Part shown: positions 37,488 through 47,491 of the stretch, one piece after another
How positions within the stretch are numbered: the stretch's first letter is position 1
Layout of the letters: each line of letters opens with the position of its first letter
Origin: Gimesia aquarii
GTDB taxonomy: Bacteria > Planctomycetota > Planctomycetia > Planctomycetales > Planctomycetaceae
Length of the DNA stretch: 64,000 nucleotides
NCBI RefSeq assembly: GCF_007748195.1
Contig: NZ_CP037920.1
Span: 3,411,501-3,475,500 of the forward strand
Direction of reading: 5' to 3'
Program-made: the position numbers and the translations under genes
Notes under the pieces: model-generated
Told to the model about the DNA's origin: nothing
The model's input: the letters and a program-made list of their open reading frames with translations, nothing else
Databases searched by the model: none

Positions 37488-38909
37488 TTAAACTGTGACT
37501 GGGCTGATTACTTCTCGCACATCAGTCACACAACCATTGACGGCGGCGGCGGCAACCATTGTCGGGCTCATCAGTAGGGTGCGGCCTGTGGGGCTACCCT
37601 GTCTACCTTTGAAGTTTCGATTGCTGGACGATGCACAAAGTTCATTGCCGACCAGCTTATCGGGGTTCATTGCCAGACACATGGAGCAACCAGCTTCTCT
37701 CCATTCAAAGCCCGCGTCAGAAAAGATTTTGTCGAGCCCCTCTTCGATGGCTTGTTTACGAACCAGTTGTGAACCAGGAACTACAAGTGCTTTTACATGT
37801 TCTGCAACATGACGTCCTTCAACAACTTTCGCTGCTTCTCGCAAGTCAGAAATCCTTGAATTCGTGCAAGAGCCAATAAAGGCAACATCGATTTTTTGTC
37901 CCTTAATGGGCTGATTTTCTTCCAGTTCCATATAGCGAAACGCTTCTGTGATCAGCGTTTGCTCATGTTCCGGATAGCTTGAAATGGGTGGCAGCGTTTC
38001 TGAGACACCGACTGATTGTGCTGGAGTGATACCCCAAGTAACTGTAGGCTCGATTTCGGCTGCATCCAACTCAACAACATGATCAAACTTCGCATCAGGC
38101 CCAGATGCCAGGCTCAACCACCACTCAGAGGCTTTGTCAAAAGCTTCTCCTTGAGGAGAACAAGGCCGGTCCTTCAAGTAGTCGATCGTAGTTTGATCGG
38201 GGTTGATATAGCCACAACGAGCGCCCCCTTCGATGCTCATATTGCAAACAGTCATGCGTTCTTCCATCGACATACGCTCAAAGACTTCTCCCGCATATTC
38301 ATAAGCATAGCCAACGCCTCCTTGAACACCTAGTTTTCGGATCACATGCAGGGTTACATCTTTTGCTGTTACGCCAGGACCAAGCTCACCATTGATTAAA
38401 ATTTGGCGTACTTTGGGACGCTCCAGCGCCATTGTCTGCGTCGCTAATACATGTGCAACCTGACTTGTTCCAATACCGAGTGCAATTGAACCGAATGCAC
38501 CATGTGTGCTGGTATGACTGTCACCGCAAACTATCGTCATACCAGGTTGGGTCAATCCTTGTTCTGGGCCGACAACATGGACAATTCCCTGACGAATATC
38601 ATCTACATCTAACAGAGTGACTCCAAATTCAAGACAGTTCTTTTCGATGGCTGTCATCATTTGTTCAGCGAGATTGTCTGCAAAGGGTCGTGCCTGATTC
38701 TTTGTGGGAACAATATGATCAACAGTTGCAATTGTTCGTTCGGGAAACAAGACTTTCAAATCACGTTCACGGAGCATTTCAAATGCCTGCGGACTGGTCA
38801 CTTCATGAATCAGGTGTAAGCCGATCAGGAGTTGATCCTGTCCCGATTCAAGAGTTTTAATGAAGTGTAAGTCCCAAACTTTGTCGAACAGGTTTTTCGT
38901 GTTACTCAT
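37488..38909 (-). CDS. leuC: 3-Isopropylmalate dehydratase large subunit
   Basis: This 473-residue aconitase-family subunit carries the [4Fe-4S] cluster. Cluster cysteines are in FIGSCTNSR and in [10 protein letters not shown]. Other family stretches are [30 protein letters not shown] [15 protein letters not shown], and [13 protein letters not shown]. Length fits the family (465-475). It is the first gene of a leuC-leuD operon. The 630-bp upstream region may hold its promoter and a leader hairpin, but no clear leucine leader peptide was seen. Confidence 0.97.
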   Translation of the reverse strand: MSNTKNLFDKVWDLHFIKTLESGQDQLLIGLHLIHEVTSPQAFEMLRERDLKVLFPERTIATVDHIVPTKNQARPFADNLAEQMMTAIEKNCLEFGVTLLDVDDIRQGIVHVVGPEQGLTQPGMTIVCGDSHTSTHGAFGSIALGIGTSQVAHVLATQTMALERPKVRQILINGELGPGVTAKDVTLHVIRKLGVQGGVGYAYEYAGEVFERMSMEERMTVCNMSIEGGARCGYINPDQTTIDYLKDRPCSPQGEAFDKASEWWLSLASGPDAKFDHVVELDAAEIEPTVTWGITPAQSVGVSETLPPISSYPEHEQTLITEAFRYMELEENQPIKGQKIDVAFIGSCTNSRISDLREAAKVVEGRHVAEHVKALVVPGSQLVRKQAIEEGLDKIFSDAGFEWREAGCSMCLAMNPDKLVGNELCASSSNRNFKGRQGSPTGRTLLMSPTMVAAAAVNGCVTDVREVISPVTV

Positions 38910-39541
38910 CTTGGTTTTTAACTCAAAATATTTAATGGACAGATGAATTGAAGTATCAATTACACAATGACAGATTCAGTTTTGGCAGGATTGTTTTCGG
39001 TTGGACACCGTAACCAGTAGAACGGTTCCTGTATCTCATCAAAAGAGATAGTTTTCCGGGTGAAAAAGCGTGATCAAGAACCATACACGATTTGAGGCCT
39101 GAATATAAGGTTTGCAGACCTGACAAATCTGAAAATCAAAAGCATTTGCTCCGTAAAATTCAAATATTCAGTATAAATAAAAGATTATAGGTGGGCTTAA
39201 TATGTCTGAGTGCGTTTTTCTGAAGAATTCTTATAACATTGTAGGAATTCTGATGAGCAAATGGGATAAGAATTTTAAAAAGAAGTGCTGCAACCGTTGT
39301 GTATTATTCGGTCACCTTTTAAACTCCACGGTTTGATACAAGTTATTACCTCATCATAACTTTGCGAATACCAGCATCATCGAGAGAATCGCTTTGACGT
39401 TTTAACTCTCTTTCAGTGCATAGGTTATGTGTGCGTTTTGCGCTCGCATTCTATCGTCAGATACCCTACCAGAGGTAGTACTTCCTTAGTTTTTTGTTTT
39501 GTGTTCAGTTGTTTTCATAATTAACGATTTGGATATCACAA
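38910..39541. other. Divergent intergenic region between leuC and ffh
   Basis: The 632 bp hold promoters for leuC (minus) and ffh (plus). A hairpin, TATCTC and GAGATA around a 7-nt loop near 39029-39047, could be part of a leuC leader. A weak -35-like TTGACG at 39393 lies upstream of ffh. No tRNA, T-box or signal-recognition-particle RNA motif was recognisable. Confidence 0.35.
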
Positions 39542-41020
39542 GTGTTTGAAGGATTAACAGGCAATCTGAAAAATGCGCTCAGTGGTCTTGCCCGCGGTGG
39601 GAAACTAACCGAAGGCAATATCAAGGATGGTCTGCGCGAAGTCCGACAGGCGCTGCTGGAAGCTGATGTTAATTATGAAGTTGCCACTAAATTCATCGAA
39701 CGGGTTACAGAGCAGTCCGTTGGAGAAAAAGTCCTCAAATCGATTCGACCTGATGAGCAGATTGTCGGAATTGTCCATCAGGAATTGATCAACCTGATGG
39801 GGCCAGTCGAACCTGATTTGGCTTTCAGGCCTTCCGGGATCACCGTCCTGATGATGTGTGGGCTGCAGGGGAGCGGAAAAACAACAACCTGTGGAAAACT
39901 GGCACGCCTGCTCAAGGAGCAGGGACGCAATCCAATGTTGGTGGCTGCGGATTTGCAACGTCCTGCAGCCATTGAACAATTGAAGGTGATTGCCGGGCAA
40001 GTTGGAGTTCCTGCGCACACAGAAGCACCCGAAGGAAACAATGCGGTTAAGGTCTGCCAAAACGGGTTGAGCCAGGCAAAAAAACTCGGGAATGTTGATA
40101 CTGTCATTCTCGATACGGCAGGTCGTTTGCACGTTGACGAACAGTTGATGCAGGAATTGGAGCAGATTGAACGCAAGCTTCAGCCTGATCAAGTGATTTT
40201 TGCCTGTGATGCCATGACCGGACAGGATGCCGTTAATAGTGCGAAAGCCTTTAACGAAGCTCTGGAACTAGATGGCGTCATTTTAACAAAGCTAGACGGT
40301 GATACTCGAGGCGGGGCGGCTTTGAGTGTCAAAGAAGTAACCGGCGTTCCGATCAAGTTTATCGGTGTGGGGGAAGCTCTGGATCGATTGGAGCCATTTC
40401 ACCCTGATCGGATGGCTGGTCGTATCCTGGGGATGGGAGACGTGGTCTCTCTGGTCGAGAAAGCACAGCAGCAGTTTGATGAAGAACAAGCTGCTGATCT
40501 TCAGAACCGGATGGCTTCAGGAAAATTCAGTCTGAGTGATTTCCAAAAGCAGATGGCAACCATCCGAAAAATGGGACCAATGCGGGAGATTATGAAGATG
40601 ATCCCCGGCATGGGAGGACTCCTGGATACAAATCCGGACGTTGATCCGGGATCAGAAATGAAACGCATTGATGCGATCATTAGTTCGATGACTCCAGCCG
40701 AACGAGAAAACCCTGATCTCATTGATCATAGTCGCCGCCGCAGAATTGCGATGGGGAGTGGCACTGATCCTTCCGAAATCAGTCGTCTCGTAAAAGATTT
40801 TAATAATATGGCCGGTGTCATGCAGAAAATGGCTGGTATGGGGATGCGTGACAAAATGAAAGCCATGAAAGAGTTGTCTTCCGGAGGAATGATGGATCCC
40901 ATGGGAGGGCTTACTAAGCAGAAAGCACGTAGCAAGCGTGGTGGTGACCCAGTCAAGCTGCGTGAGAAAAAGAAAAAAGAGAGAAAAGCAAAAAAGAAGC
41001 AACGGAAGAAAAATCGTTAG
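39542..41020 (+). CDS. ffh: Signal recognition particle protein Ffh
   Basis: This 492-residue GTPase binds SRP RNA and the signal peptides of nascent membrane proteins and docks with FtsY. The N domain is followed by the G domain with [15 protein letters not shown] (P-loop), [13 protein letters not shown], and [15 protein letters not shown] methionine-rich M domain follows ([23 protein letters not shown], with [23 protein letters not shown] as the RNA-binding part). The C-terminal tail is strongly basic. The start is GTG at 39542. It heads the conserved ffh-rpsP-trmD-rplS-yraN cluster. Confidence 0.98.
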   Translation: MFEGLTGNLKNALSGLARGGKLTEGNIKDGLREVRQALLEADVNYEVATKFIERVTEQSVGEKVLKSIRPDEQIVGIVHQELINLMGPVEPDLAFRPSGITVLMMCGLQGSGKTTTCGKLARLLKEQGRNPMLVAADLQRPAAIEQLKVIAGQVGVPAHTEAPEGNNAVKVCQNGLSQAKKLGNVDTVILDTAGRLHVDEQLMQELEQIERKLQPDQVIFACDAMTGQDAVNSAKAFNEALELDGVILTKLDGDTRGGAALSVKEVTGVPIKFIGVGEALDRLEPFHPDRMAGRILGMGDVVSLVEKAQQQFDEEQAADLQNRMASGKFSLSDFQKQMATIRKMGPMREIMKMIPGMGGLLDTNPDVDPGSEMKRIDAIISSMTPAERENPDLIDHSRRRRIAMGSGTDPSEISRLVKDFNNMAGVMQKMAGMGMRDKMKAMKELSSGGMMDPMGGLTKQKARSKRGGDPVKLREKKKKERKAKKKQRKKNR

Positions 41021-41111
41021 TGAAGCTGACGTGAGATGAATCTGAAGTTGTTTAAACGTAAATATTGTATCTTCCATAAGATGAGAGTTAGTATCCAATA
41101 AGGAGAATTTA

Positions 41112-41510
41112 GTGGCAGTTCGTATTCGTATGAAAAGAATGGGGCGTAAGCATCGACCCTTCTATCGGATTTGTGTAATGGATTCACGCAAACAACGTGA
41201 TGGAGAAGCAATTGAGGAAATCGGTACTTACGATACCTCTGTTGCGGATAAATCAAAGCGCGTGGCAATTAACATGGAACGTGTTGATTACTGGATGTCA
41301 GTCGGAGCAAAACCTTCTGATAACGTGGCAACACTGATCAAAAAAGTGAAACAAAACAAGTTTGGAACAGCAGCAGCACCCGCTCCGTTGATTGCTCCTA
41401 AAGAACCTGCTCCCGAGCCAGAACCAGAAGCTCAGGAAGAGAGTGCAGAAGCAACAACTGACGAAGGTGCTACGGCTGAAGAAGCTCCTTCGGAAGAGGC
41501 TTCTGAGTGA
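41112..41510 (+). CDS. rpsP: 30S ribosomal protein S16
   Basis: This protein of 132 residues has the S16 core at residues 1-85 (AVRIRMKRMGRKHRPFYRICVMDSRKQRDG, IEEIGTYD, then VDYWMSVGAKPSDNV). A 45-residue acidic tail rich in Glu, Ala and Pro follows, absent from short homologs such as the 82-residue E. coli protein. The start is GTG at 41112 with AGGAG 7 nt upstream. Confidence 0.97.
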   Translation: MAVRIRMKRMGRKHRPFYRICVMDSRKQRDGEAIEEIGTYDTSVADKSKRVAINMERVDYWMSVGAKPSDNVATLIKKVKQNKFGTAAAPAPLIAPKEPAPEPEPEAQEESAEATTDEGATAEEAPSEEASE

Positions 41511-41543
41511 TTTAGAGAAGAGTTCGCTCCCTGAGAGAGCACA

Positions 41544-42245
41544 ATGCGATTTGATATCCTGACACTGTTTCCCGAACTGTTTGATAGCTATCTTGAGCAG
41601 GGTTTGCTCAAAAGGGCGATCCAAAATCAATTAGTAGAGATTCAGCGTTGGAATTATAGAGACTGGGCAACAGACAAACATTCCTCAGTTGATGACCGCC
41701 CCTATGGTGGGGGACCGGGAATGTTGATTGGCTGCGAGACAGTTTTTAAATGTGTAGAACATGTTCGGGAGGTGATCCCTGAGACTGGTAAGTTGATCAT
41801 GTTAACCCCGCAAGGGAAAACATTGGATCAAAAACTGGCCTTGGAATTATCAAAAGAACAGCAACTGACATTATTATGTGGAAGATATGAAGGATTCGAC
41901 GAACGAATCCGCATTGGACTAAAACCAATGGAAGTTTCAGCAGGTGACTTCATTACCAATGGAGGGGAAGTGCCTGCGATGTTGATTATTGAGACTGTGA
42001 TCCGGTTAATTCCGGGGGTATTAGGTGATGAAAGCAGTGCCAAATATGATTCTTTTTCAGAATCGGGGCTGTTGGAGTACCCACAATACACGCGGCCTCA
42101 AAACTTTCGTGGAATGGAAGTTCCGGATGTGTTATTAAGTGGGAATCATCAGGAGATTTCACGTTGGCGGCACGAACAGAGTTTAATTCGAACTCGTGAA
42201 CGACGTGGAGACCTTTTAACTGAGTCGGAATCAAATTCAACTTGA
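41544..42245 (+). CDS. trmD: tRNA (guanine-N1)-methyltransferase
   Basis: This 233-residue SPOUT-family enzyme makes m1G37 in tRNAs to prevent frameshifting. Visible signatures are MRFDILTLFPELFDSYL, the DDRPYGGGPGML loop, the trefoil-knot GRYEGFDERI, GDFITNGGEVPAMLIIE and YTRPQNFRGMEVPDVLLSGNH. Length is normal. It follows rpsP by 33 nt in the translation cluster. Confidence 0.98.
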   Translation: MRFDILTLFPELFDSYLEQGLLKRAIQNQLVEIQRWNYRDWATDKHSSVDDRPYGGGPGMLIGCETVFKCVEHVREVIPETGKLIMLTPQGKTLDQKLALELSKEQQLTLLCGRYEGFDERIRIGLKPMEVSAGDFITNGGEVPAMLIIETVIRLIPGVLGDESSAKYDSFSESGLLEYPQYTRPQNFRGMEVPDVLLSGNHQEISRWRHEQSLIRTRERRGDLLTESESNST

Positions 42246-42323
42246 ACTAAACTTAATATAATCAAGTATGTTTTGAGTCTTCATTTCCGAGGGCAGAGAA
42301 ACGTGCAAAGAGGATTTTGAGTC

Positions 42324-42686
42324 ATGCAGGAATTAATGAAAAAAGTAGAGGAATCCAGTCTTCGCGAAGAACCACTTCAATTTGAAATCGGTGATACAGT
42401 AGATGTACATACCCGAATTCAGGAAGGTGACAAAGAGCGCATTCAGATTTTTAGTGGTGTCATCATTGCACGACGCGGAAGTGGAACGCGTGAAAATTTC
42501 ACAGTTCGACGTATTGTCGCTGGTGAAGGTGTTGAGCGAATTTTTCCAGTCAATTCCCCCAAAATCGCCAAGCTAGAAATTAAGCGACATGGTCGTGTTC
42601 GCAGGGCAAAACTTTACTACTTGCGTGATCGGGTTGGAAAATCAACACGTCTTACAGAGCGACGAGCGAAAAAAGGCGAAGAGTAA
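42324..42686 (+). CDS. rplS: 50S ribosomal protein L19
   Basis: This 120-residue protein reads as L19: [56 protein letters not shown], then [27 protein letters not shown] residues [25 protein letters not shown] lies about 10 nt before the ATG. It follows trmD by 78 nt. A long hairpin lies 19 nt past its stop. Confidence 0.97.
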   Translation: MQELMKKVEESSLREEPLQFEIGDTVDVHTRIQEGDKERIQIFSGVIIARRGSGTRENFTVRRIVAGEGVERIFPVNSPKIAKLEIKRHGRVRRAKLYYLRDRVGKSTRLTERRAKKGEE

Positions 42687-42704
42687 GTCATTCTATCTCA
42701 GCAT

Positions 42705-42739
42705 TGCAGAAGTACTAAGATCAGTTCAGTGCTTCTGCA
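42705..42739 (+). terminator. Stable hairpin between rplS and yraN
   Basis: TGCAGAAGTACT (42705-42716) pairs with AGTGCTTCTGCA (42728-42739), 11 of 12 positions, around an 11-nt loop. No U-tract follows, so it could be an attenuator, an RNase processing site or a factor-dependent terminator that lowers expression of yraN relative to the ribosomal genes. Confidence 0.45.
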
Positions 42740-42798
42740 TCAGGCTGTCAGGAATCTGTTTCGTTTACATCACAACTTCCGTTTATGAGTAGTCACTC

Positions 42799-43206
42799 AT
42801 GGCAGGTAAATGGCTCAGCAAGTTGTTGGGAGATCACGGCGAACGCGCTGCCATCAAATTTCTAAAGCAAGCCGGTTACTCGATTCTCGCGAAACAGTAT
42901 CGCACGGGGCAGGGTGAGATTGATGTGATTGCCTTAGATGGGCAGACAGTCGTATTTGTCGAAGTGAAAACACGGCGGAGTGATTCTAAGGGAAAGCCGT
43001 TTGAAGCAATCACGCTACAAAAACAGAGCCAGCTCACTCGACTGGCCAGTTCCTTCCTAAAAAAACACAAGCTTCTTCAGCAGCCCGCTCGGTTTGATGT
43101 CATTTCTATTCTTTGGCCTCGTGCACATGCAAATTCAGCAAAACCCGAAATACAGCATTTTCAAAATGCATTTGCTCCTTCAGGTAAGTTTCAGTTCTTT
43201 ACTTAA
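42799..43206 (+). CDS. UPF0102 (YraN) family endonuclease-fold protein
   Basis: This 135-residue protein has the restriction-endonuclease-like fold found in most bacteria near ribosomal or rnhB genes. GERAAIKFLKQAGYSILAKQYRTGQGEIDVIA, then VVFVEVKTRRS, carry the expected Glu, Asp and E-x-K catalytic residues. Its biological role is not settled. It is the last gene of the ffh-rplS cluster. Confidence 0.92.
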   Translation: MAGKWLSKLLGDHGERAAIKFLKQAGYSILAKQYRTGQGEIDVIALDGQTVVFVEVKTRRSDSKGKPFEAITLQKQSQLTRLASSFLKKHKLLQQPARFDVISILWPRAHANSAKPEIQHFQNAFAPSGKFQFFT

Positions 43207-43296
43207 CAGGACTGGATTATAAATTGTAAGTCTGTTTGCTTTGTTTTACATTAACAAAAATTTCGTAACAAAACTTCGTATTTGAAGGAAATGAGT

Positions 43297-43740
43297 ATGT
43301 CTGTTGAACAGAAAGCTGCTGAGTTAGGCCTTACTTTTGAACCGATTGAACCTGGTTATCTGAATCTCTGCATTAAAACAGGAAACTTGTTGATGACTTC
43401 TGGTCATGTCAGTGACCAGAAAGGACGTTTGGGTGAAAACGTTAGTGTAGAAGAAGGACAGGCAGCTGCTCGTGATTGTGCAGTCAAGATTTTACGATCA
43501 GTTCGACATGAGCATGGAAGTCTTAATGGCTTGAAAGTCATCAAGTTGCTTGGCTGTGTGAATTCAACTCCCGATTTTACTGATCAGCATCTTGTGATTA
43601 ATGGAGCATCTGATTTGTTTCATGAATTGTTTGGTAAAACCACTGATGGGTATCACGCACGCAGTGCACTTGGTTTTGCCGCTTTACCGACTGGAGTCGC
43701 AGTTGAGATTGAAGCGATTTTTGAAATCGTCGATGCATAA
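43297..43740 (+). CDS. RidA/YjgF-family protein
   Basis: This 147-residue protein is of the longer YjgF-like subgroup (typical RidA is about 128). GNLLMTSGHVSDQKGRLG and HARSALGFAALPTGVAVEIEAIFEIV are typical, and the substrate-carboxylate-binding Arg is kept in HARSALG. RidA deaminates reactive enamine/imine intermediates; the longer subgroup is less well defined. The start at 43297 (MSVEQK) is spaced 6 nt from AAGGAA, unlike the ATG at 43291, which abuts that site. Confidence 0.9.
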   Translation: MSVEQKAAELGLTFEPIEPGYLNLCIKTGNLLMTSGHVSDQKGRLGENVSVEEGQAAARDCAVKILRSVRHEHGSLNGLKVIKLLGCVNSTPDFTDQHLVINGASDLFHELFGKTTDGYHARSALGFAALPTGVAVEIEAIFEIVDA

Positions 43741-44340
43741 GTGTCTTTGTGAATAAGATGTGTTCAAAAAATCACATTTTTGAGGTGATTTACGGTAATA
43801 ATGTGAGTCTCAGGCTTTTCTGAGAATTAGCTTGACAAAATGGATTACAAAGTGTGTAATGATTACCGATTGGTATCATTCAGGTGCAAGATATGGTTGA
43901 TGGGGACCTCAATTATATTTATTAGCTTGATTTGATTTCACTCGAACCTATGAAAAGGATTTCCAACCTACTAATTTGGGAGTTTAGCTCTCTATCACAC
44001 CTTTGCTTTTTAAAGCACCTTCCTTTAATTGTGGCTCATTCTGTGCGAAGCTTTGTCTTTGCAATAGCGTGATCAAAAACAGCGGCAGTGTTATAACCTG
44101 TTTGTTTTTGCTCGTTTAAGGATTAAATAGTGTGGGTTTGAGATCACTCTCAGATTTCTGGTTGTTGTTTTCCGATAATAAAAAATAAGAGAAGGAACTC
44201 AAATAAGAAGTTACGCTCAGAGTAATATCAGATTTTGTGTTAGTCTGAGGATTCCAACAGTCTTACAACTACAGTTTTAAAGCAATGATGTTAAAGGATT
44301 TGCATTGTTTTTCCTGTAGAAGATTTAGGGTCAAGCTAAG
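43741..44340. other. Long leader region upstream of the ketosynthase-like gene
   Basis: The 600 bp contain two small hairpins after the RidA gene (AAATCAC/GTGATTT at 43769-43791 and TCTCAG/CTGAGA at 43808-43825). A good sigma70-type promoter follows, then about 475 nt of non-coding sequence before the next start codon. A short palindrome TGCTTTTTAAAGCA lies in it. No known RNA family was recognised. The region may hold a small RNA or a regulated leader. Confidence 0.4.
43832..43860 (+). promoter_or_regulatory. Probable sigma70 promoter
   Basis: TTGACA at 43832-43837 is followed, after 17 bp, by TGTAAT at 43855-43860, which matches the -10 consensus at five of six positions. Transcription would start near 43867, leaving a leader of roughly 475 nt before the ketosynthase-like gene. 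Confidence 0.55.
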
Positions 44341-45630
44341 ATGGCTGGGTCAAATCAAACACGTGTTGTTATTTCCGGTATTGGAGTAGTCTCTCCAATA
44401 GGTATCGGTATCGATGCATTTTGGAGAAGCATGCGTTCAGGTGACTCGGGGATTGATCGACTCAAAGCAGTTCCTACCGAGAATTTGCCTTCCAAGTTGG
44501 CTGCGGAAGTAAAAGACTTTCAACCTGAAGCGCACCTTTACAACAAAAAGTTCCTGAAGTTTATGTCGCGTGATATCCAGCTTGGGGTTTCTGCGGCCTC
44601 AGATGCAGTTCATGATGCGGGAATTTCGAGTGGTGTCGTCGATCCAGAACGCTTTGGTGTTTCATTCGGAGCCGGACATATTCCGACGAGTCCGGATGAA
44701 CTTGTCGAGGCAGTCAAACGTTGTGGCGAAGATAATTCTTTCGAATTGACACGCTGGGGCGAAGACACAATGGGGCAGATCACTCCATTATGGATGCTTC
44801 GACAACTTCCTAACATGCCAGCTTGCCATATCTCGATCGAACATAACGCACAAGGCCCGAATAATACGATTACCAGTCAGGACTCCTCAGCACTGTTGGC
44901 TTTGTCTGAGGCTATGCGTTGGATCAAACGTGGTGCCGTTGATTGTATGGTGGTAGGAGCCTGTACTTCGAACATCAATCCCATTGATCTCTCTCGTAAG
45001 AATTTGATGGATCTCTTGTCACGAGACGAAGACCCCAGGCGCGCTTGCAGGCCATTTGACCGTGATCGAAACGGTACGATTCTGGGTGAAGGTGCTGCGG
45101 CATTTGTCGTTGAAAATTATGAACATGCTGTTCGTCGCGGTGCGGAAATCTACGCAGAAGTCATTGGGCTTGGTGCAGGGTGTGACGGGCATTCTGTTTC
45201 CAACAGCAATCAACAAAATGATACAGGTTTAGTTCGAGCTATTGAATCAGCAATGTATCAAGCTGATTTAAAGCCGAGTGAGCTTGGTCACATCAATGCA
45301 CATGGTAAAAGTACAAAAATTGACGATCAGGTCGAAGCAAGAGCCTATCATCGTTTGTTTGGTGATGATGCTGCGAAAATCCCAATAACTGCACTCAAGA
45401 GTTACTTTGGTCATTTTGATGCGGGGTCCGGTGCCGTTGAATTGGCTGCAAGTATTCTTTCCATCCGTCATAGTGCAACACCTGCCACACTCAATTATGA
45501 AACTCCAGATCCATTATGTAATCTCGATGTGGTACATGGGGAAATTCGTCCGCTCACGATTCCGACCGCTATGACTGTCAGTCGAACTTCGTTCGGTCAA
45601 AGTGCCGCAGCAATTCTGCGTGCGATTTAA
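44341..45630 (+). CDS. Beta-ketoacyl-ACP synthase-like protein lacking the nucleophilic cysteine
   Basis: This 429-residue thiolase-fold protein is similar to FabF/KAS II along its length: VVISGIGVVSPIGIG at the start, then the middle nucleophile region, INAHGKSTKIDD (His321), LKSYFGHFDAGSGAVELAAS (Lys353, His358) and a terminal SRTSFGQSAAAIL. The nucleophile elbow reads T-S-Q-D-S-S (178-183). Ungapped alignment with FabF puts Asp181 at the catalytic Cys, and Gln180 next to it. No cysteine is near. It cannot form the usual acyl-thioester, so it may be a decarboxylase or chain-length-factor-like partner, or a pseudoenzyme. The start ATG at 44341 has only a weak upstream site. A terminator follows the gene. 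Confidence 0.85.
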   Translation: MAGSNQTRVVISGIGVVSPIGIGIDAFWRSMRSGDSGIDRLKAVPTENLPSKLAAEVKDFQPEAHLYNKKFLKFMSRDIQLGVSAASDAVHDAGISSGVVDPERFGVSFGAGHIPTSPDELVEAVKRCGEDNSFELTRWGEDTMGQITPLWMLRQLPNMPACHISIEHNAQGPNNTITSQDSSALLALSEAMRWIKRGAVDCMVVGACTSNINPIDLSRKNLMDLLSRDEDPRRACRPFDRDRNGTILGEGAAAFVVENYEHAVRRGAEIYAEVIGLGAGCDGHSVSNSNQQNDTGLVRAIESAMYQADLKPSELGHINAHGKSTKIDDQVEARAYHRLFGDDAAKIPITALKSYFGHFDAGSGAVELAASILSIRHSATPATLNYETPDPLCNLDVVHGEIRPLTIPTAMTVSRTSFGQSAAAILRAI

Positions 45631-45647
45631 GTTTAAGCATCTTAGCC

Positions 45648-45682
45648 AAACGCTAGAACTTTTTTTGTTTTAGCGTTTTTTT
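45648..45682 (+). terminator. Rho-independent terminator
   Basis: AAACGCTA (45648-45655) pairs with TAGCGTTT (45671-45678) around a 15-nt loop, followed by a T-tract. It lies 18 nt after the ketosynthase-like gene and separates it from the aldehyde dehydrogenase gene. Confidence 0.8.
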
Positions 45683-45825
45683 GTGCGCTTCTTGTCTTCC
45701 CTCTTGAGAACATGAATGAAACCTATCAGAATATTGATAGGGACGAGTAGTAGTAGCTCTACTTTTAGGAAGCATTTCGTCCTTTGAAATTGATCCCGCT
45801 CTTCATTTTCTCAGGAGATTGAGTC

Positions 45826-47304
45826 ATGGCGACAGACATTCTTGATACCGTAGCAGTTGCTCCTCGCATCCGACAGACTCAGCTACTCATTGACGGAGAG
45901 TGGCGAGACGCGGTTAGTGGTAAAACCTTTGAGACCGTGAATCCTGCTACGGAAGAAGTGATTGCGAATGTTGCAGAGGGAGATGCCGCTGATATTGATC
46001 TAGCGGTCAAAGCCGCCCGAAACGCATTTGAATCTGGTCCATGGTCAAAAATGGATGCACGTGACCGAGGTCAGTTAATATATCGTCTGGCTGATTTAGT
46101 TGAAAAAAATATCGAAGAACTAGCTGCATTAGAATCATTAGACAATGGAAAGCCAATTCGAGATAGTCTTGCTGCCGATTTACCGCTCGTAATTGATTGC
46201 CTGCGCTACTACGCTGGCTGGTCAGATAAAATAGAAGGGACCACGATTCCAATTCGGGGCAATCATTTTTGTTATACCCGTCGAGAGCCACTGGGTGTTG
46301 CGGGGCAAATCATTCCCTGGAATTTTCCGCTATTGATGGTGGCATGGAAGTGGGCACCCGCATTAACGGCGGGTTGTACAATCGTGATGAAGCCAGCTGA
46401 GCAGACACCACTATCATGCTTGAGGATGGCGGAATTGGCGATGGAAGCGGGGATTCCACCTGGTGTAATTAATGTCATTCCAGGCTATGGCCCTACAGCA
46501 GGTGCATCTTTGGTGAAACATCCTGACGTAGATAAAATTGCTTTCACCGGTGAAGATGCAACCGCAAAAATTATTATGGCTGATGCAGCGGCGACTTTGA
46601 AACGACTCACATTCGAGCTGGGTGGCAAAAGTCCGAATATTGTCTTTGCAGACAGTGATCTCGACGCTGCGGTTGCAGGAGCGGAATTTGGTTTGTTCTT
46701 TAATCAAGGGCAATGTTGCTGTGCGGGAAGCCGACTGTTCGTGGAGGAATCAGTCCATAAGGAATTTGTTGCCAAGCTTGTTGAGAGAGCAGCGTCTCGC
46801 AAGTTAGGCGATCCATTAAATCCGGAAACGACTCAAGGTCCACAGGTCGATCACGCTCAGATGGAGAAAATTCTAAGTTACATCCAAAAAGGAAACGCGG
46901 CAGGCGCACATTGTGTCACGGGGGGGACACGATTTGGTGACAAGGGATATTTTGTCGAGCCGACGATTTTTGATTATGTAACCGATGATATGCCCATTGC
47001 AACTGATGAAATTTTCGGTCCGGTGCTGAGTATATTGCCTTTCAAAAGTATCGATGAAGTCGTGAACCGGGCAAACAATACTCATTTTGGATTAGCTGCG
47101 GCAATCTGGACCAGTGATGTCAAAAAAGCGCATCATTTGGCTAACCGCATCAAAGCGGGGACAGTTTGGGTAAACTGTTACGATGTATTTGATGCAGCGG
47201 CTCCCTTTGGGGGATTTAAACAAAGTGGAATCGGTCGTGAATTAGGTGCAGCCGGTCTGGCAAATTATACTGAACTAAAAACAGTAACAATGAGTTTGGA
47301 TTAA
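45826..47304 (+). CDS. NAD(P)-dependent aldehyde dehydrogenase
   Basis: This 492-residue enzyme belongs to the ALDH1/2-like group and oxidises aldehydes to acids. Catalytic elements are the Asn of PWNFPLLM, the Glu of FELGGKSPN and Cys298, the middle of GQCCCAGSR; the C-terminal [15 protein letters not shown] is typical. The cofactor-loop motif, usually FTGSTxVG, reads FTGEDATA, so the loop after GxG is altered and cofactor preference may be unusual. It is flanked by terminator-separated neighbours and is probably monocistronic. The substrate is not deducible. Confidence 0.92.
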   Translation: MATDILDTVAVAPRIRQTQLLIDGEWRDAVSGKTFETVNPATEEVIANVAEGDAADIDLAVKAARNAFESGPWSKMDARDRGQLIYRLADLVEKNIEELAALESLDNGKPIRDSLAADLPLVIDCLRYYAGWSDKIEGTTIPIRGNHFCYTRREPLGVAGQIIPWNFPLLMVAWKWAPALTAGCTIVMKPAEQTPLSCLRMAELAMEAGIPPGVINVIPGYGPTAGASLVKHPDVDKIAFTGEDATAKIIMADAAATLKRLTFELGGKSPNIVFADSDLDAAVAGAEFGLFFNQGQCCCAGSRLFVEESVHKEFVAKLVERAASRKLGDPLNPETTQGPQVDHAQMEKILSYIQKGNAAGAHCVTGGTRFGDKGYFVEPTIFDYVTDDMPIATDEIFGPVLSILPFKSIDEVVNRANNTHFGLAAAIWTSDVKKAHHLANRIKAGTVWVNCYDVFDAAAPFGGFKQSGIGRELGAAGLANYTELKTVTMSLD

Positions 47305-47491
47305 GCGGTCTAATAGAGTAAATCGCTGTATGAACTGAGGCAGAAAAGGTTAAACGTTCGAACTTATTGTCTCATAGTAGTTTAGTATGAATATTTTATG
47401 AGCCCATTTGTATTGTAAGCATCGACCAGCAAGCATTCTTTGCTATAATCGCCCGCAATTGTATTCAGAACACAGCGAACAGGAAGTTCAA

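Noticed and set aside
38910..39541. Search for a SRP RNA, T-box or leucine leader peptide between leuC and ffh.
   Set aside because: No diagnostic motif was found; only a small hairpin of uncertain meaning is present.
39605..40192. A minus-strand frame of 195 codons opposite ffh.
   Set aside because: It lies wholly inside the well-supported ffh gene, has no family resemblance and no ribosome site.
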